From: an uncultured Lachnospiraceae bacterium
GTDB lineage: Bacteria > Bacillota > Clostridia > Lachnospirales > Lachnospiraceae
Length of the DNA stretch: 29,879 bases
Direction: 5' to 3'
Assembly (NCBI GenBank): GCA_910586405.1
Contig: CAJUII010000003.1
Coordinates: 62,340-92,218 of the forward strand
In this document: in pieces, positions 6,098 through 13,681 of the stretch
How positions within the stretch are numbered: the first letter of the stretch is position 1
How the letters are laid out: each line of letters starts with the position of its first letter
The notes under the pieces: generated by a model
What the model was told of the DNA's origin: nothing
Seen by the model: the letters and a program-made list of their open reading frames with translations, nothing else
The model's database searches: none
Made by a program: the position numbers and the translations under genes

Positions 6098-7546
6098 ATG
6101 AGCGTATTGGAGAATTTGGAACCCAAAAAAGTATTTTATTATTTTGAAGAGCTTTGCAATATTCCGCATGGCTCGGGAAATCTTGATGGAATCAGCAGTT
6201 ATCTGGCTGAATTTGCTAAGGAGAGGGGCTTGTTTCATATCAGGGATGCCAGCAATAATATTATTATTGTAAAAGAGGCATCGGCAGGATATGAAAAGAC
6301 AGCCCCCATTATTTTACAGGGACATATGGATATGGTCGCAGTGAAAAAAAAGGACTGTGATATAGATATGGAGAAAGACCCGCTGCGCTTGAAGGTGGAG
6401 GGAGATTTTGTGTATGCGGAGGGAACAAGCCTTGGCGGTGATGACGGTATCGCCGTGGCGTATATTCTCGCACTGCTTGACTCCGAAGAAATAGCACATC
6501 CCCGCATTGAGGCAGTCATCACCACCGATGAGGAGACGGGAATGGAGGGCGCGACAGCGATTGATCTCTCCATGCTCCGCGCAAGGAGAATGCTCAATAT
6601 TGACTCGGAGGAGGAGGGCATTCTGCTGACAAGCTGTGCCGGCGGAATGCGGACAGACTGTCATATTCCTGTGAGAAGAGAACAGGCACCGCAGGGGATT
6701 TATCTGGAGGTGGCAGTCGGCGGTCTGCTTGGCGGGCATTCCGGCACTGAAATCAACAAAGAGCGCACCAATGCGATCAAGCTGTTGGGATTGACTTTAC
6801 AGCAGGTGCAAAACAGGATTCCTTTGAATTTAGTACGGATTGGCGGCGGCGAGAAGGACAACGCCATTCCGCGCACGGCAAGCGCAGTCGTGTGTCTTGA
6901 CAAGGGAAAACAAGACGAGTTTATCCGCAGCATTGAAAATATTCAGCTTGCAGAGAAAAATGAGAACCAATCGAAAGAAAAGGGATTGTTTATACGAGTG
7001 GCAGAGACGAGCGTCCCGGAACAAGGTGTGTTTGATGCGGACAGCACAGCGCGCGTCCTGTCCTTTTTGACACTCTTTCCAAACGGCGTGATGGCGATGA
7101 GCGCTGACATCGAGGGGCTTGTGGAGACATCCTTGAATCTGGGGATTCTCAGGACATGCGAGCAGGAGGTGGTCGCGAGTACAGCGATTCGCAGCGCGAT
7201 TGAGACCGCTAAGCACAAGGTAAATCTTCAGGTACAGACCTTGACAAAGCTGCTTGGCGGCTCGACAGAGACACATGGGGAATATCCGGGCTGGCAGTTT
7301 GATCCAGATTCTAAGTTAAGAGCGGATATGGTTCGAATCTATAAGGAAATGTTTGGAAAGGAGGCGCAGGTGGAAGCACTCCATGCAGGGCTTGAGTGCG
7401 GTATCATGACCGCAAAGATTCCCGGTCTGGACTGTGTGTCGTTTGGTCCCAATATTTATGATATCCACACGACAGAAGAGCGGCTGAGCATCTCCTCAAC
7501 GGAGAGAATGTGGCGGTATCTGCTCGAGATCTTAAAGCAGAAATAG
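6098..7546 (+). CDS. pepD: Aminoacyl-histidine dipeptidase (M20 family)
   Basis: PepD is a cytosolic zinc dipeptidase that splits Xaa-His and other dipeptides. The 482-residue product matches the family length of about 485. Metal and catalytic motifs are visible: GHMDMV at 75-80 (H76, D78), GGDDGIAV with D115, TTDEETGMEG with the Glu pair near 145, NIDSEEEG with D169, and a late His in IYDIHTTEE. GGLLGGHSGTEI marks the dimerisation lid. The start at 6098 follows ACGAGGTAATCAGT; the longer frame from 6029 gives an unlikely N-terminus. hflK starts 40 nt later, so co-transcription is possible. Confidence 0.94.
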   Translation: MSVLENLEPKKVFYYFEELCNIPHGSGNLDGISSYLAEFAKERGLFHIRDASNNIIIVKEASAGYEKTAPIILQGHMDMVAVKKKDCDIDMEKDPLRLKVEGDFVYAEGTSLGGDDGIAVAYILALLDSEEIAHPRIEAVITTDEETGMEGATAIDLSMLRARRMLNIDSEEEGILLTSCAGGMRTDCHIPVRREQAPQGIYLEVAVGGLLGGHSGTEINKERTNAIKLLGLTLQQVQNRIPLNLVRIGGGEKDNAIPRTASAVVCLDKGKQDEFIRSIENIQLAEKNENQSKEKGLFIRVAETSVPEQGVFDADSTARVLSFLTLFPNGVMAMSADIEGLVETSLNLGILRTCEQEVVASTAIRSAIETAKHKVNLQVQTLTKLLGGSTETHGEYPGWQFDPDSKLRADMVRIYKEMFGKEAQVEALHAGLECGIMTAKIPGLDCVSFGPNIYDIHTTEERLSISSTERMWRYLLEILKQK

Positions 7547-7586
7547 TAAAGCACTGAAAACCGCCTAGGGCGGCATGGAGGATAAT

Positions 7587-8630
7587 ATGGCAGAAAACTT
7601 TAGGGAATTTCAACCCGGAAACAGCTCTGAAAATGGGCGGGGAACACAGCGTGAAAACAATAAAAACAATTCATTTGGCAGACTGGCGGCAAGTATTGCG
7701 ATTTTGTTCGTGCTTGCGGTGCTGGCTTTGGAGTCGGTCTATTCGATTGGAGAGCAGGAGCAGGGCGTTGTGACAACCTTTGGCAATGCGGGCAGCGTGG
7801 TGACTTCTGGGCTGCATTTTAAGATACCTTTTGTGCAGCGGGTGACAAAGGTTAATACGACGATTTTGGGCTTTCCGATCGGATACCGTTCTGGCAGCGA
7901 GGAGAATGCCAGTCAGGAGCAGATTGATGATGAGTCGCTGATGATCACATCGGATTTTAATTTTGTCAATGTGGATTTTTATGTGGAGTACAAGGTATCT
8001 GATCCGGTGAAATACCTATACAATTCTCAGCAGCCAAAGGAGATCCTCAAAAATATCGCACAGTCCTGTATCAGAAATATCATCAGCAACTACGTGGTAG
8101 ATGATGTGATCACAACAGGAAAGAGCAAGATTCAGGCTGAAATCAAAGAAATGATCGTCGAGAAGCTAGAGGAGCAGGATATCGGTCTGATGCTGGTCAA
8201 TATCTCTATGCAGGATGCAGAGCCGCCTACCGAGGAGGTCATAGAGGCTTTTAAGGCAGTTGAGACTGCAAAGCAAGGCAAGGAGACTGCGATCAACAAT
8301 GCAAACAAATACAGGAATGAAAAGCTTCCAGAGGCGAGTGCGAAGGCTGACCAGATCACACAGGATGCAGAGGCGGCAAGACAAGAGCGTGTGAATGAAG
8401 GTATCGCGCAGGCGGCGAGATTTAATGAGATGTACGCGGAATATCAGAAAAATCCAGTCCTCACCAAACAGCGGATGTTCTATGAGGCGATGGAGGAGGT
8501 TCTGCCGGGCGTCAAGCTGATTATTGACGACGGCAGCGGTGACTTGAACAAGACACTGTATCTCGATGAATTGCAGCTAGAGGATATCACCGACAACAAA
8601 CAGGCGCAGGAAACACAGGATACACCGTAA
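7587..8630 (+). CDS. hflK: Membrane protease modulator HflK
   Basis: HflK is an SPFH/band 7 protein that, with HflC, surrounds the FtsH protease in the membrane. The 347-residue protein has a polar N-terminus, one membrane helix at about residues 31-52, the band 7 domain (EQGVVTTFGNAG, later GLHFKIPFVQRV) and a long Glu/Ala-rich coiled coil near 215-270. The ATG at 7587 is chosen because GGAGG at 7577-7581 sits before it. A short CCGCC/GGCGG hairpin lies in the gap after pepD. hflC begins 26 nt downstream, the standard pairing. Confidence 0.93.
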   Translation: MAENFREFQPGNSSENGRGTQRENNKNNSFGRLAASIAILFVLAVLALESVYSIGEQEQGVVTTFGNAGSVVTSGLHFKIPFVQRVTKVNTTILGFPIGYRSGSEENASQEQIDDESLMITSDFNFVNVDFYVEYKVSDPVKYLYNSQQPKEILKNIAQSCIRNIISNYVVDDVITTGKSKIQAEIKEMIVEKLEEQDIGLMLVNISMQDAEPPTEEVIEAFKAVETAKQGKETAINNANKYRNEKLPEASAKADQITQDAEAARQERVNEGIAQAARFNEMYAEYQKNPVLTKQRMFYEAMEEVLPGVKLIIDDGSGDLNKTLYLDELQLEDITDNKQAQETQDTP

Positions 8631-8656
8631 AACACAGGTCAGCATGGAGGAAGAAC

Positions 8657-9526
8657 ATGAAGAAAAATTTTAGCAGGGCACTCGGCGGAGTGCTGTTGGT
8701 GGCAGCGCTTGTGGTGCTGTTCAACTCGGCATTTATCATCAGGGAAAACCAGTATGGACTGGTGCGGGAATTTGGCAGGATTGAGCGGGTTATATCGGAC
8801 TCAGGACTGTATTTTAAGATTCCGTTTATACAGGAGAAGGATACGGTCACAAAAGAATTGCTGCTCTATGATATTGCTAAATCAGATGTTATCACGCAGG
8901 ATAAGAAGTCGATGATTGTCGATAGCTTTGTGTTATGGCGTGTCACAGACCCAAAGGTTTTTGCGCAGACGCTCAATACCTCGGGACAGAATGCAGAGGG
9001 AAGAATCAATGTAGCAGTTTATAATTCGATCAAAAATGTGATCAGCAGCATGACGCAGTCCGATATCATCGCGGCGAGAGGTCAGAAGCTGACCAATCTG
9101 ATCAAAGAAAATGTCACAGGCATCAACCAGTATGGGATTGAGATCACCACTGTCGAAATCAAGCTTCTTGACTTGCCGGAGGACAACAAAAATGCCGTGT
9201 TTGAGCGCATGATCTCAGAGCGTGAAAATATCGCGGCGACCTACACCGCAGAGGGTAATTCAGATGCACAGAAAATCCGAAATACGACAGATAAGGAAAC
9301 GGCAGTGATGCTCTCGGAGGCAAATAAAAATGCAGAGATTTTGAAAGCGGAAGGTGAGGCAGAATACATGAGAGAGATTGCTGCTGCATATGATGGAGAT
9401 ATGAAGGCAGAATTTTATAGTTTTACCAGAAGCTTGGACGCGCTCAAGAATGCGATCAAGGGCGGTAACAAGACGGTGATTCTCGACAAGGATTCCCCGA
9501 TTACACAGATTTTTTATAACCGATAG
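8657..9526 (+). CDS. hflC: Membrane protease modulator HflC
   Basis: This is the partner of HflK in the FtsH-regulating complex. The 289-residue protein has an N-terminal membrane helix at about residues 8-28, then the band 7 domain (NQYGLVREFGRIERV, later GLYFKIPFIQEKD) and the typical C-terminal helix with ISERENIAATYTAEG and EANKNAEILKAEGEAEYMRE. Conserved family residues around ERMISERE support HflC rather than a second HflK. The ribosome site is GGAGGAAGAAC. No plus-strand terminator is evident; the next gene is convergent. Confidence 0.93.
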   Translation: MKKNFSRALGGVLLVAALVVLFNSAFIIRENQYGLVREFGRIERVISDSGLYFKIPFIQEKDTVTKELLLYDIAKSDVITQDKKSMIVDSFVLWRVTDPKVFAQTLNTSGQNAEGRINVAVYNSIKNVISSMTQSDIIAARGQKLTNLIKENVTGINQYGIEITTVEIKLLDLPEDNKNAVFERMISERENIAATYTAEGNSDAQKIRNTTDKETAVMLSEANKNAEILKAEGEAEYMREIAAAYDGDMKAEFYSFTRSLDALKNAIKGGNKTVILDKDSPITQIFYNR

Positions 9527-9561
9527 AATCGATCTGCATAGAGCGTTTCGACGTCCGCGTG

Positions 9562-9604
9562 CATAAAAAATGTGCCCGCGATAAATTGGATTTACCGCAA
9601 GCAC
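9562..9604 (-). terminator. Terminator of the DUF378 gene
   Basis: On the minus strand a 15-bp stem (bases 9604-9590 with 9586-9572, loop CCA, several G-U pairs) runs into ATTTTTTAT. It sits 28 nt after the stop of the minus-strand gene. Confidence 0.8.
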
Positions 9605-9631
9605 ATAACGTAGCGTCGATGTCTGTGTGTG

Positions 9632-9847
9632 TTATGCCTCCGATGTGGCATTACCAAGCCGCATGTAGAAACATACCAGATAAAGACCACATACACCTAC
9701 AAGCGCATAGATGATTCTGGAGAGCCATGTCATGCTGCCAAAGATTGCAGCGACCAGATTAAAGTCGAAGAAGCCGATGAGTCCCCAGTTTACAGCGCCG
9801 ATGATTGCGATGGTCAATGCGATACCATCAATTAATTTATTACCCAT
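9632..9847 (-). CDS. DUF378 family membrane protein
   Basis: This 71-residue, minus-strand protein has two hydrophobic helices: about 8-28 (IALTIAIIGAVNWGLIGFF) and about 40-62 (WLSRIIYALVGVCGLYLV). GAVNWGLIGFFDFNLVA is the DUF378 signature (B. subtilis YuzA type). The function is unknown. CGAGGAGGCGAAAAT precedes the ATG at 9847. A TATAAT-like box lies upstream at 9895-9890 without a convincing -35. It is a single-gene unit with its own terminator, convergent to hflC. Confidence 0.88.
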   Translation of the reverse strand: MGNKLIDGIALTIAIIGAVNWGLIGFFDFNLVAAIFGSMTWLSRIIYALVGVCGLYLVCFYMRLGNATSEA

Positions 9848-10098
9848 ATTTTCGCCTCCTCGAGAATAGAATTACCATATATTCTGGAAATTATACAAAT
9901 AATGTACATTTAAGTTGTAACAAATTATTAATGACAAGTGTCGGAAAATGTAGATTACTATAATTAATTCATAAAATTTGTCTATTTAAATTGAAATATG
10001 CAAATGAATGTGATATCCTATTGTTGTGTGTAATTTTGCATAGTTTGAGGCCTGTATATCGAATCTTGCAGATACAGGTATCAGAGGAGGTATGCATA

Positions 10099-10701
10099 AT
10101 GAAGGTCACTGGAAATCCTGAAGCTCAGAATGGGATTTGGGAGCAAATAAAATTAGAAGATTTAGAGCAGGAGAGGTCAGAAGTGAGAAAAACAGTAGAA
10201 AAGAAAACAACACCAAAGAAGACAACAGAGAAAAAATCTGTCAGCGCAGCGAAGACTGAGACAAAGGCGACAGAGGTAACAACGGAAGAAACGAAGAACG
10301 AGGTGACAACAGAGGCAGCGGAAACTCCGGTGGAGGAGACAGCCGTTGAGACAAAGACAGAAGAACCTGCTGCAAAGAAGGCTGAGACAAAGACAACGAG
10401 AACAAGGACAACAGCAGCGAAAAAGGATGAGAAGGAGACAAAGACAACTGCAAAGAAGGACGAAAAAGAGACAAAGACGAAGTCAACTGCAAAGGCTCCA
10501 ACGGTAGAGAAGGTGGTTCTCCAGATGAGCGGCAGAGATTTAGCGATGAGTAATCTGATTGATCGGGTGAAGTCAGCGTACGTTGCAGAGGGGCACAAGG
10601 CAGATGCGATCAAGAACATTGAGGTCTATATTAAGATTGAAGAGAATATGGCATATTATGTGATTGATGAGTACGCTTCTGGTATCCGGCTGTTCGAGTA
10701 A
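10099..10701 (+). CDS. DUF6465 protein with Lys/Thr/Glu/Ala-rich tail
   Basis: The product is 200 residues. The middle (about 25-135) is low-complexity, built from Lys, Thr, Glu and Ala with TTAKKDEKETK repeats that resemble the tails of histone H1-like proteins. The last 65 residues (VEKVVLQMSGRD, later YVAEGHKADAIKNIEVYIK and AYYVIDEYASGIRLFE) form a compact domain that matches DUF6465 proteins of Lachnospiraceae. Role unknown; a DNA-associated function is a guess from composition. The start at 10099 follows AGAGGAGGTATGCATA and is preferred to an upstream ATG at 9991. A TATAAT lies at 9959-9964. A bidirectional terminator follows. Confidence 0.82.
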   Translation: MKVTGNPEAQNGIWEQIKLEDLEQERSEVRKTVEKKTTPKKTTEKKSVSAAKTETKATEVTTEETKNEVTTEAAETPVEETAVETKTEEPAAKKAETKTTRTRTTAAKKDEKETKTTAKKDEKETKTKSTAKAPTVEKVVLQMSGRDLAMSNLIDRVKSAYVAEGHKADAIKNIEVYIKIEENMAYYVIDEYASGIRLFE

Positions 10702-10726
10702 GGCAAACAATTATTTTGAACAGACT

Positions 10727-10770
10727 AAAAGTCTCAGATTTTATGAAAAATCTGAGACTTTTAATTTTTG
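10727..10770. terminator. Bidirectional terminator
   Basis: AAAAGTCTCAGATTTT (10727-10742) and AAAATCTGAGACTTTT (10747-10762) form a perfect 16-bp stem with an ATGA loop. TTTTAATTTTT follows on the plus strand. It separates the DUF6465 gene from a convergent minus-strand ORF, whose last codon touches it. Confidence 0.93.
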
Positions 10771-10970
10771 TCATTTATGTCTTGCGGATAAAATATGTTA
10801 AGACTATTCATTTCATCTTGTGTAATATTGGTAAATTGATCCAGAATCACAGTGATATTGCTTTCTTTGGCATTGCATTGGATATAGATGATGTCTGTGA
10901 GCTGAGCTATAATATCTTTCAGCCGCATAGTATCGATTTTAGTGCGCTTTGTAGTTATAGTTGACTTCAT
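10761..10970 (-). CDS. Small hypothetical protein
   Basis: This minus-strand ORF of 69 codons starts at ATG 10970, preceded by TGGGGTATGATAAA as a modest ribosome site; longer starts at 10985 (ATG) and 11015 (TTG) are open. The product is hydrophilic with alternating helical stretches (RLKDIIAQLTDIIYIQ) and has no recognisable motif. It follows the 68-residue ORF at 11041-11247 on the same strand, and the bidirectional hairpin at 10727-10762 would end the pair. Coding status is uncertain. Confidence 0.42.
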   Translation of the reverse strand: MKSTITTKRTKIDTMRLKDIIAQLTDIIYIQCNAKESNITVILDQFTNITQDEMNSLNIFYPQDINDKN

Positions 10971-11040
10971 TTTATCATACCCCATTTTGGTGATTTGTAA
11001 AATAGAGAAGAACAAAAAACATAAAGCAGATATTTAAGAA

Positions 11041-11247
11041 TCAAACGGTTACTCCAAGATAGTTATCAAAAGCTTCTGAGTAGATTTTACCATAACAGTC
11101 GGCTGAAATTCTACCAGAACGATATAGATGATAGGTCTCTTTGCACGCCTCTTTTAATTCAGGAGAATTTCCATACAGCTCACCAATTTTTCGTATTTTT
11201 TCAATCTGTTCGCATTCCAATGCACTGTATTTTTGAAAAGAGTTCAT
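11041..11247 (-). CDS. Small hypothetical protein
   Basis: This 68-residue, minus-strand product is probably mostly helical, reading MNSFQKYSALECEQIEKIRK and later KETYHLYRSGRISADCYGKI. It has a ribosome site (AGGAAAAAGGAATGATG) before ATG 11247. No family is recognised and there is no membrane segment. It is AT-rich like its neighbour downstream and may form a two-gene unit with it. The divergent gene on the other side is the pyrophosphatase. Confidence 0.55.
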   Translation of the reverse strand: MNSFQKYSALECEQIEKIRKIGELYGNSPELKEACKETYHLYRSGRISADCYGKIYSEAFDNYLGVTV

Positions 11248-11367
11248 TATTTCATCATTCCTTTTTCCTAAAGATGTGCGATTTATATATTAATAGGGTA
11301 GCATAAAAATTCTAAATTTTCAATATACAATCTTAAAATTGACTGAAAAAATTAATAATCAAACTGC

Positions 11368-11396
11368 TTGACTTTAAACGATAATGTCGGTAGGAT
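11368..11396 (+). promoter_or_regulatory. Promoter of the pyrophosphatase gene
   Basis: TTGACT (11368-11373) and TAGGAT (11391-11396) are 17 nt apart, 42 nt upstream of the ATG at 11438. Confidence 0.42.
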
Positions 11397-11437
11397 TATT
11401 TTATGAGGATATAAATCTTTATACGAGGGAGAGAGAA

Positions 11438-13105
11438 ATGGAAAATTTAGAATTGACAAAGCGGCCTGTATTTATCGTTGGGCATAAAAATCCTGATACG
11501 GACTCCATTTGTTCGGCAATCGCCTATGCATATCTGAAAAATAAGTGTGATGACACCTGCGAGTATGTTCCGGCAAGGGCAGGGCAGGTAAATCAGGAGA
11601 CACAGTATGTACTGAATGCGTTTCATGCTGACCCGCCTGTGTATCTGCATGATGTCATGACCGATGCGCGGGATATTGACATGAATGATGTGGAGGGTGT
11701 GACGGAGGATGTGTCACTCAAGAAAGCATGGCATTTGATGCGCGACAGAGGAGATGTGACAGTTCCTGTCATCAATCAAGATAAACTGACAGGTATTATT
11801 ACAATCGGGGATATCGCCAATGCCTATATGGATGTGTATGACAATGGCATACTGTCCAGGGCAAAGACTTCTTATAAGAACATATTGGAAACCATCGATG
11901 CGGAGATGGTCGTGGGTGATGCATCCGGCTGTTTTGAGAGCGGTGAGGTGGTCATAGCGACTGCAAACCCGGATGTGCTTGAAGATTACATACATCCCGG
12001 TGACATGGTTCTGCTTGGGAACCGGTATGAGACACAGTTGTGTGCGATCGAGATGGGCGCTGCCTGTGTGGTAATCACGATGGGGGCAAAGATTTCCAAG
12101 ACGATTCAAATCTTTGCAAAGGAGCATGACTGTATCCTGATCAGCACCCCCTATGATACCGCGACTGTGGCACGCCTGATCAATCAGAGTATGCCGATTG
12201 GATACTTTATGCGGCGCGAGAAGCTCACGACATTTAAGATTACAGATAAGACAGAAGATATCAGAGCGATTATGAAAAAGAAGCGGTATCATGATTTTCC
12301 GGTGCTCGATGAGGAGGACAGATATGTCGGGATGATCTCACGGCGGACGCTGTTGAACCTGCGCAAAAAACAATTGATCTTGGTGGATCATAATGAGCAC
12401 TCACAGACGGTTGACGGAATCGATGCAGCAGAGATTATAGAGATTATAGACCATCACAGGATAGGCACACTGGAGACGGTTTCACCGGTATTTTTCAGGA
12501 ATCAGCCGCTTGGCTGTACAGCAACGATCATCTATCAGATGTATCAGGAAAAGGGCATTGAAATTCCCAAAAATATTGCGGGTTTGATGATGTCGGCGAT
12601 CATCTCCGATACGTTGATGTTTCATTCACCGACTGTGACGGAGGTGGATAAGGCAGCGGCGGTAAAGCTTTCTGAGATCTGCGGTGTGGAGATTGAGGAG
12701 TTTGCGATTGATATGTTTGGCGCAGGCAGCAATCTGAGCGATAAGTCAGCAGACGAAATATTCCATCAGGATTACAAGAATTTCTCAGTGAATGGATTTG
12801 AATTTAGTGTTGGACAGATTAATTCGATGAACAGCATTGAGCTTGAGGAGATTAAGGAGAAGCTCGTGCCCTATATCAAAGAGCAGATGCCAGGTCTGCC
12901 TGTTGAGATGTGTTTCTTCATGCTCACAAATATTGTCTATGAAAAGACGGAGCTTTTGTGCTTTGGCGAACGGTCAAGAGAGCTGGTCAGAACGGCGTTC
13001 AAACTGCCTAAGACACAGAAAAAATTTGAATTGAAAAATTTGGTATCAAGAAAAAAACAATTGATTCCTGCTTTTGTATCTGTATTGCAGCAGTGGGAAA
13101 AATAG
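11438..13105 (+). CDS. ppaC: CBS/DRTGG family II inorganic pyrophosphatase
   Basis: This enzyme hydrolyses pyrophosphate to phosphate in the cytosol, using Mn2+ or Co2+. The 555-residue protein has the split DHH active site: GHKNPDTDS near residue 15 and, after the insert, VDHNEHSQ with IIDHHRIG near 340. Between them lie CBS domain 1 (about 70-130), a DRTGG domain (about 175-255) and CBS domain 2 (about 255-310). The C-terminal DHHA2 domain ends with the family motif SRKKQ. The CBS pair in such enzymes binds adenine nucleotides (AMP/ADP inhibit, ATP activates; with DRTGG, diadenosine polyphosphates activate). The start at 11438 follows GGGAGAGAGAA. A terminator follows directly. Confidence 0.95.
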   Translation: MENLELTKRPVFIVGHKNPDTDSICSAIAYAYLKNKCDDTCEYVPARAGQVNQETQYVLNAFHADPPVYLHDVMTDARDIDMNDVEGVTEDVSLKKAWHLMRDRGDVTVPVINQDKLTGIITIGDIANAYMDVYDNGILSRAKTSYKNILETIDAEMVVGDASGCFESGEVVIATANPDVLEDYIHPGDMVLLGNRYETQLCAIEMGAACVVITMGAKISKTIQIFAKEHDCILISTPYDTATVARLINQSMPIGYFMRREKLTTFKITDKTEDIRAIMKKKRYHDFPVLDEEDRYVGMISRRTLLNLRKKQLILVDHNEHSQTVDGIDAAEIIEIIDHHRIGTLETVSPVFFRNQPLGCTATIIYQMYQEKGIEIPKNIAGLMMSAIISDTLMFHSPTVTEVDKAAAVKLSEICGVEIEEFAIDMFGAGSNLSDKSADEIFHQDYKNFSVNGFEFSVGQINSMNSIELEEIKEKLVPYIKEQMPGLPVEMCFFMLTNIVYEKTELLCFGERSRELVRTAFKLPKTQKKFELKNLVSRKKQLIPAFVSVLQQWEK

Positions 13106-13106
13106 G

Positions 13107-13131
13107 CAGCCCGTTGGGGCTGTTTTCTTTT
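13107..13131 (+). terminator. Terminator of the pyrophosphatase gene
   Basis: CAGCCC (13107-13112) and GGGCTG (13117-13122) form the stem, followed by TTTTCTTTT. It begins 2 nt after the stop codon. Confidence 0.82.
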
Positions 13132-13208
13132 GCAGAAATGTTCATTCACTATAAATGACAAATATAACCGATAGATTTCTTGGTGCATTTCCCGTATGAT
13201 AAAGCTAG

Positions 13209-13679
13209 GAGGTTGGATTCAGCCTTTCTACAGACAAATATAACTGGAAGGAACAGCCGCACTTTATCACGGAGGACAGACCGGAACATATTGACTTTGG
13301 CGAGGGCATGAAGAATATCTATGCATTGCCGGACACAACAATCATTCGGACACAGGGACAGGATGTACAGCTGGCGGCGAATACCTTTGGCGAGGGAAGA
13401 AGTGTGTATATCAGCGGTATTCCTTATTCCTTTGAGAATGCCAGACTGTTTTACCGCGCTATATTCTGGGCAGCAGGGGAAGAGGACCGCATGAAGATCT
13501 GGTACAGTGAGAATGACAATATTGAAGTGAATTACTATCCGGCGACTGGAAAGTATTGTGTGGTCAACAATACCTATGAGCCACAGGATACAGTGATCTA
13601 TGACGGGCATGGTAAAGATACCAAGATGCATCTGGAGCCCAACGGAATCTATTGGTTTGATTTTGACGAACAGAAATAA
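13209..13679 (+). pseudogene. 3' remnant of a GH112 beta-galactoside phosphorylase
   Basis: This open frame encodes only the last 156 residues of a family GH112 phosphorylase (lacto-N-biose/galacto-N-biose or galactosyl-rhamnose type; normal length about 700). Recognisable parts are EVGFSLSTDKYNWKE, FITEDRPEHIDFGEGMKNIY, VYISGIPYSFENARLFYRAI and the C-terminal strand region KYCVVNNTYEPQDTVIYDG. An in-frame TAG at 13206-13208 and TAA at 13200-13202 stop the frame upstream, and none of the catalytic TIM barrel is present. The body is intact enough to suggest a recent 5' deletion. An ATG at 13308 could give a 123-residue fragment but has no good ribosome site. The stop lies 2 nt before the next ORF. 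Confidence 0.78.
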
Positions 13680-13681
13680 GG

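Noticed and set aside
9629..9835. Plus-strand ORF opposite the DUF378 gene
   Set aside because: It has no ribosome site and is the complement of a gene with clear membrane helices, a good ribosome site and a terminator.
10125..10619. Long minus-strand ORF rich in Val, Phe and Ser
   Set aside because: It is the shadow of the Lys/Thr/Glu-rich tail on the other strand; its composition is explained by that repeat.
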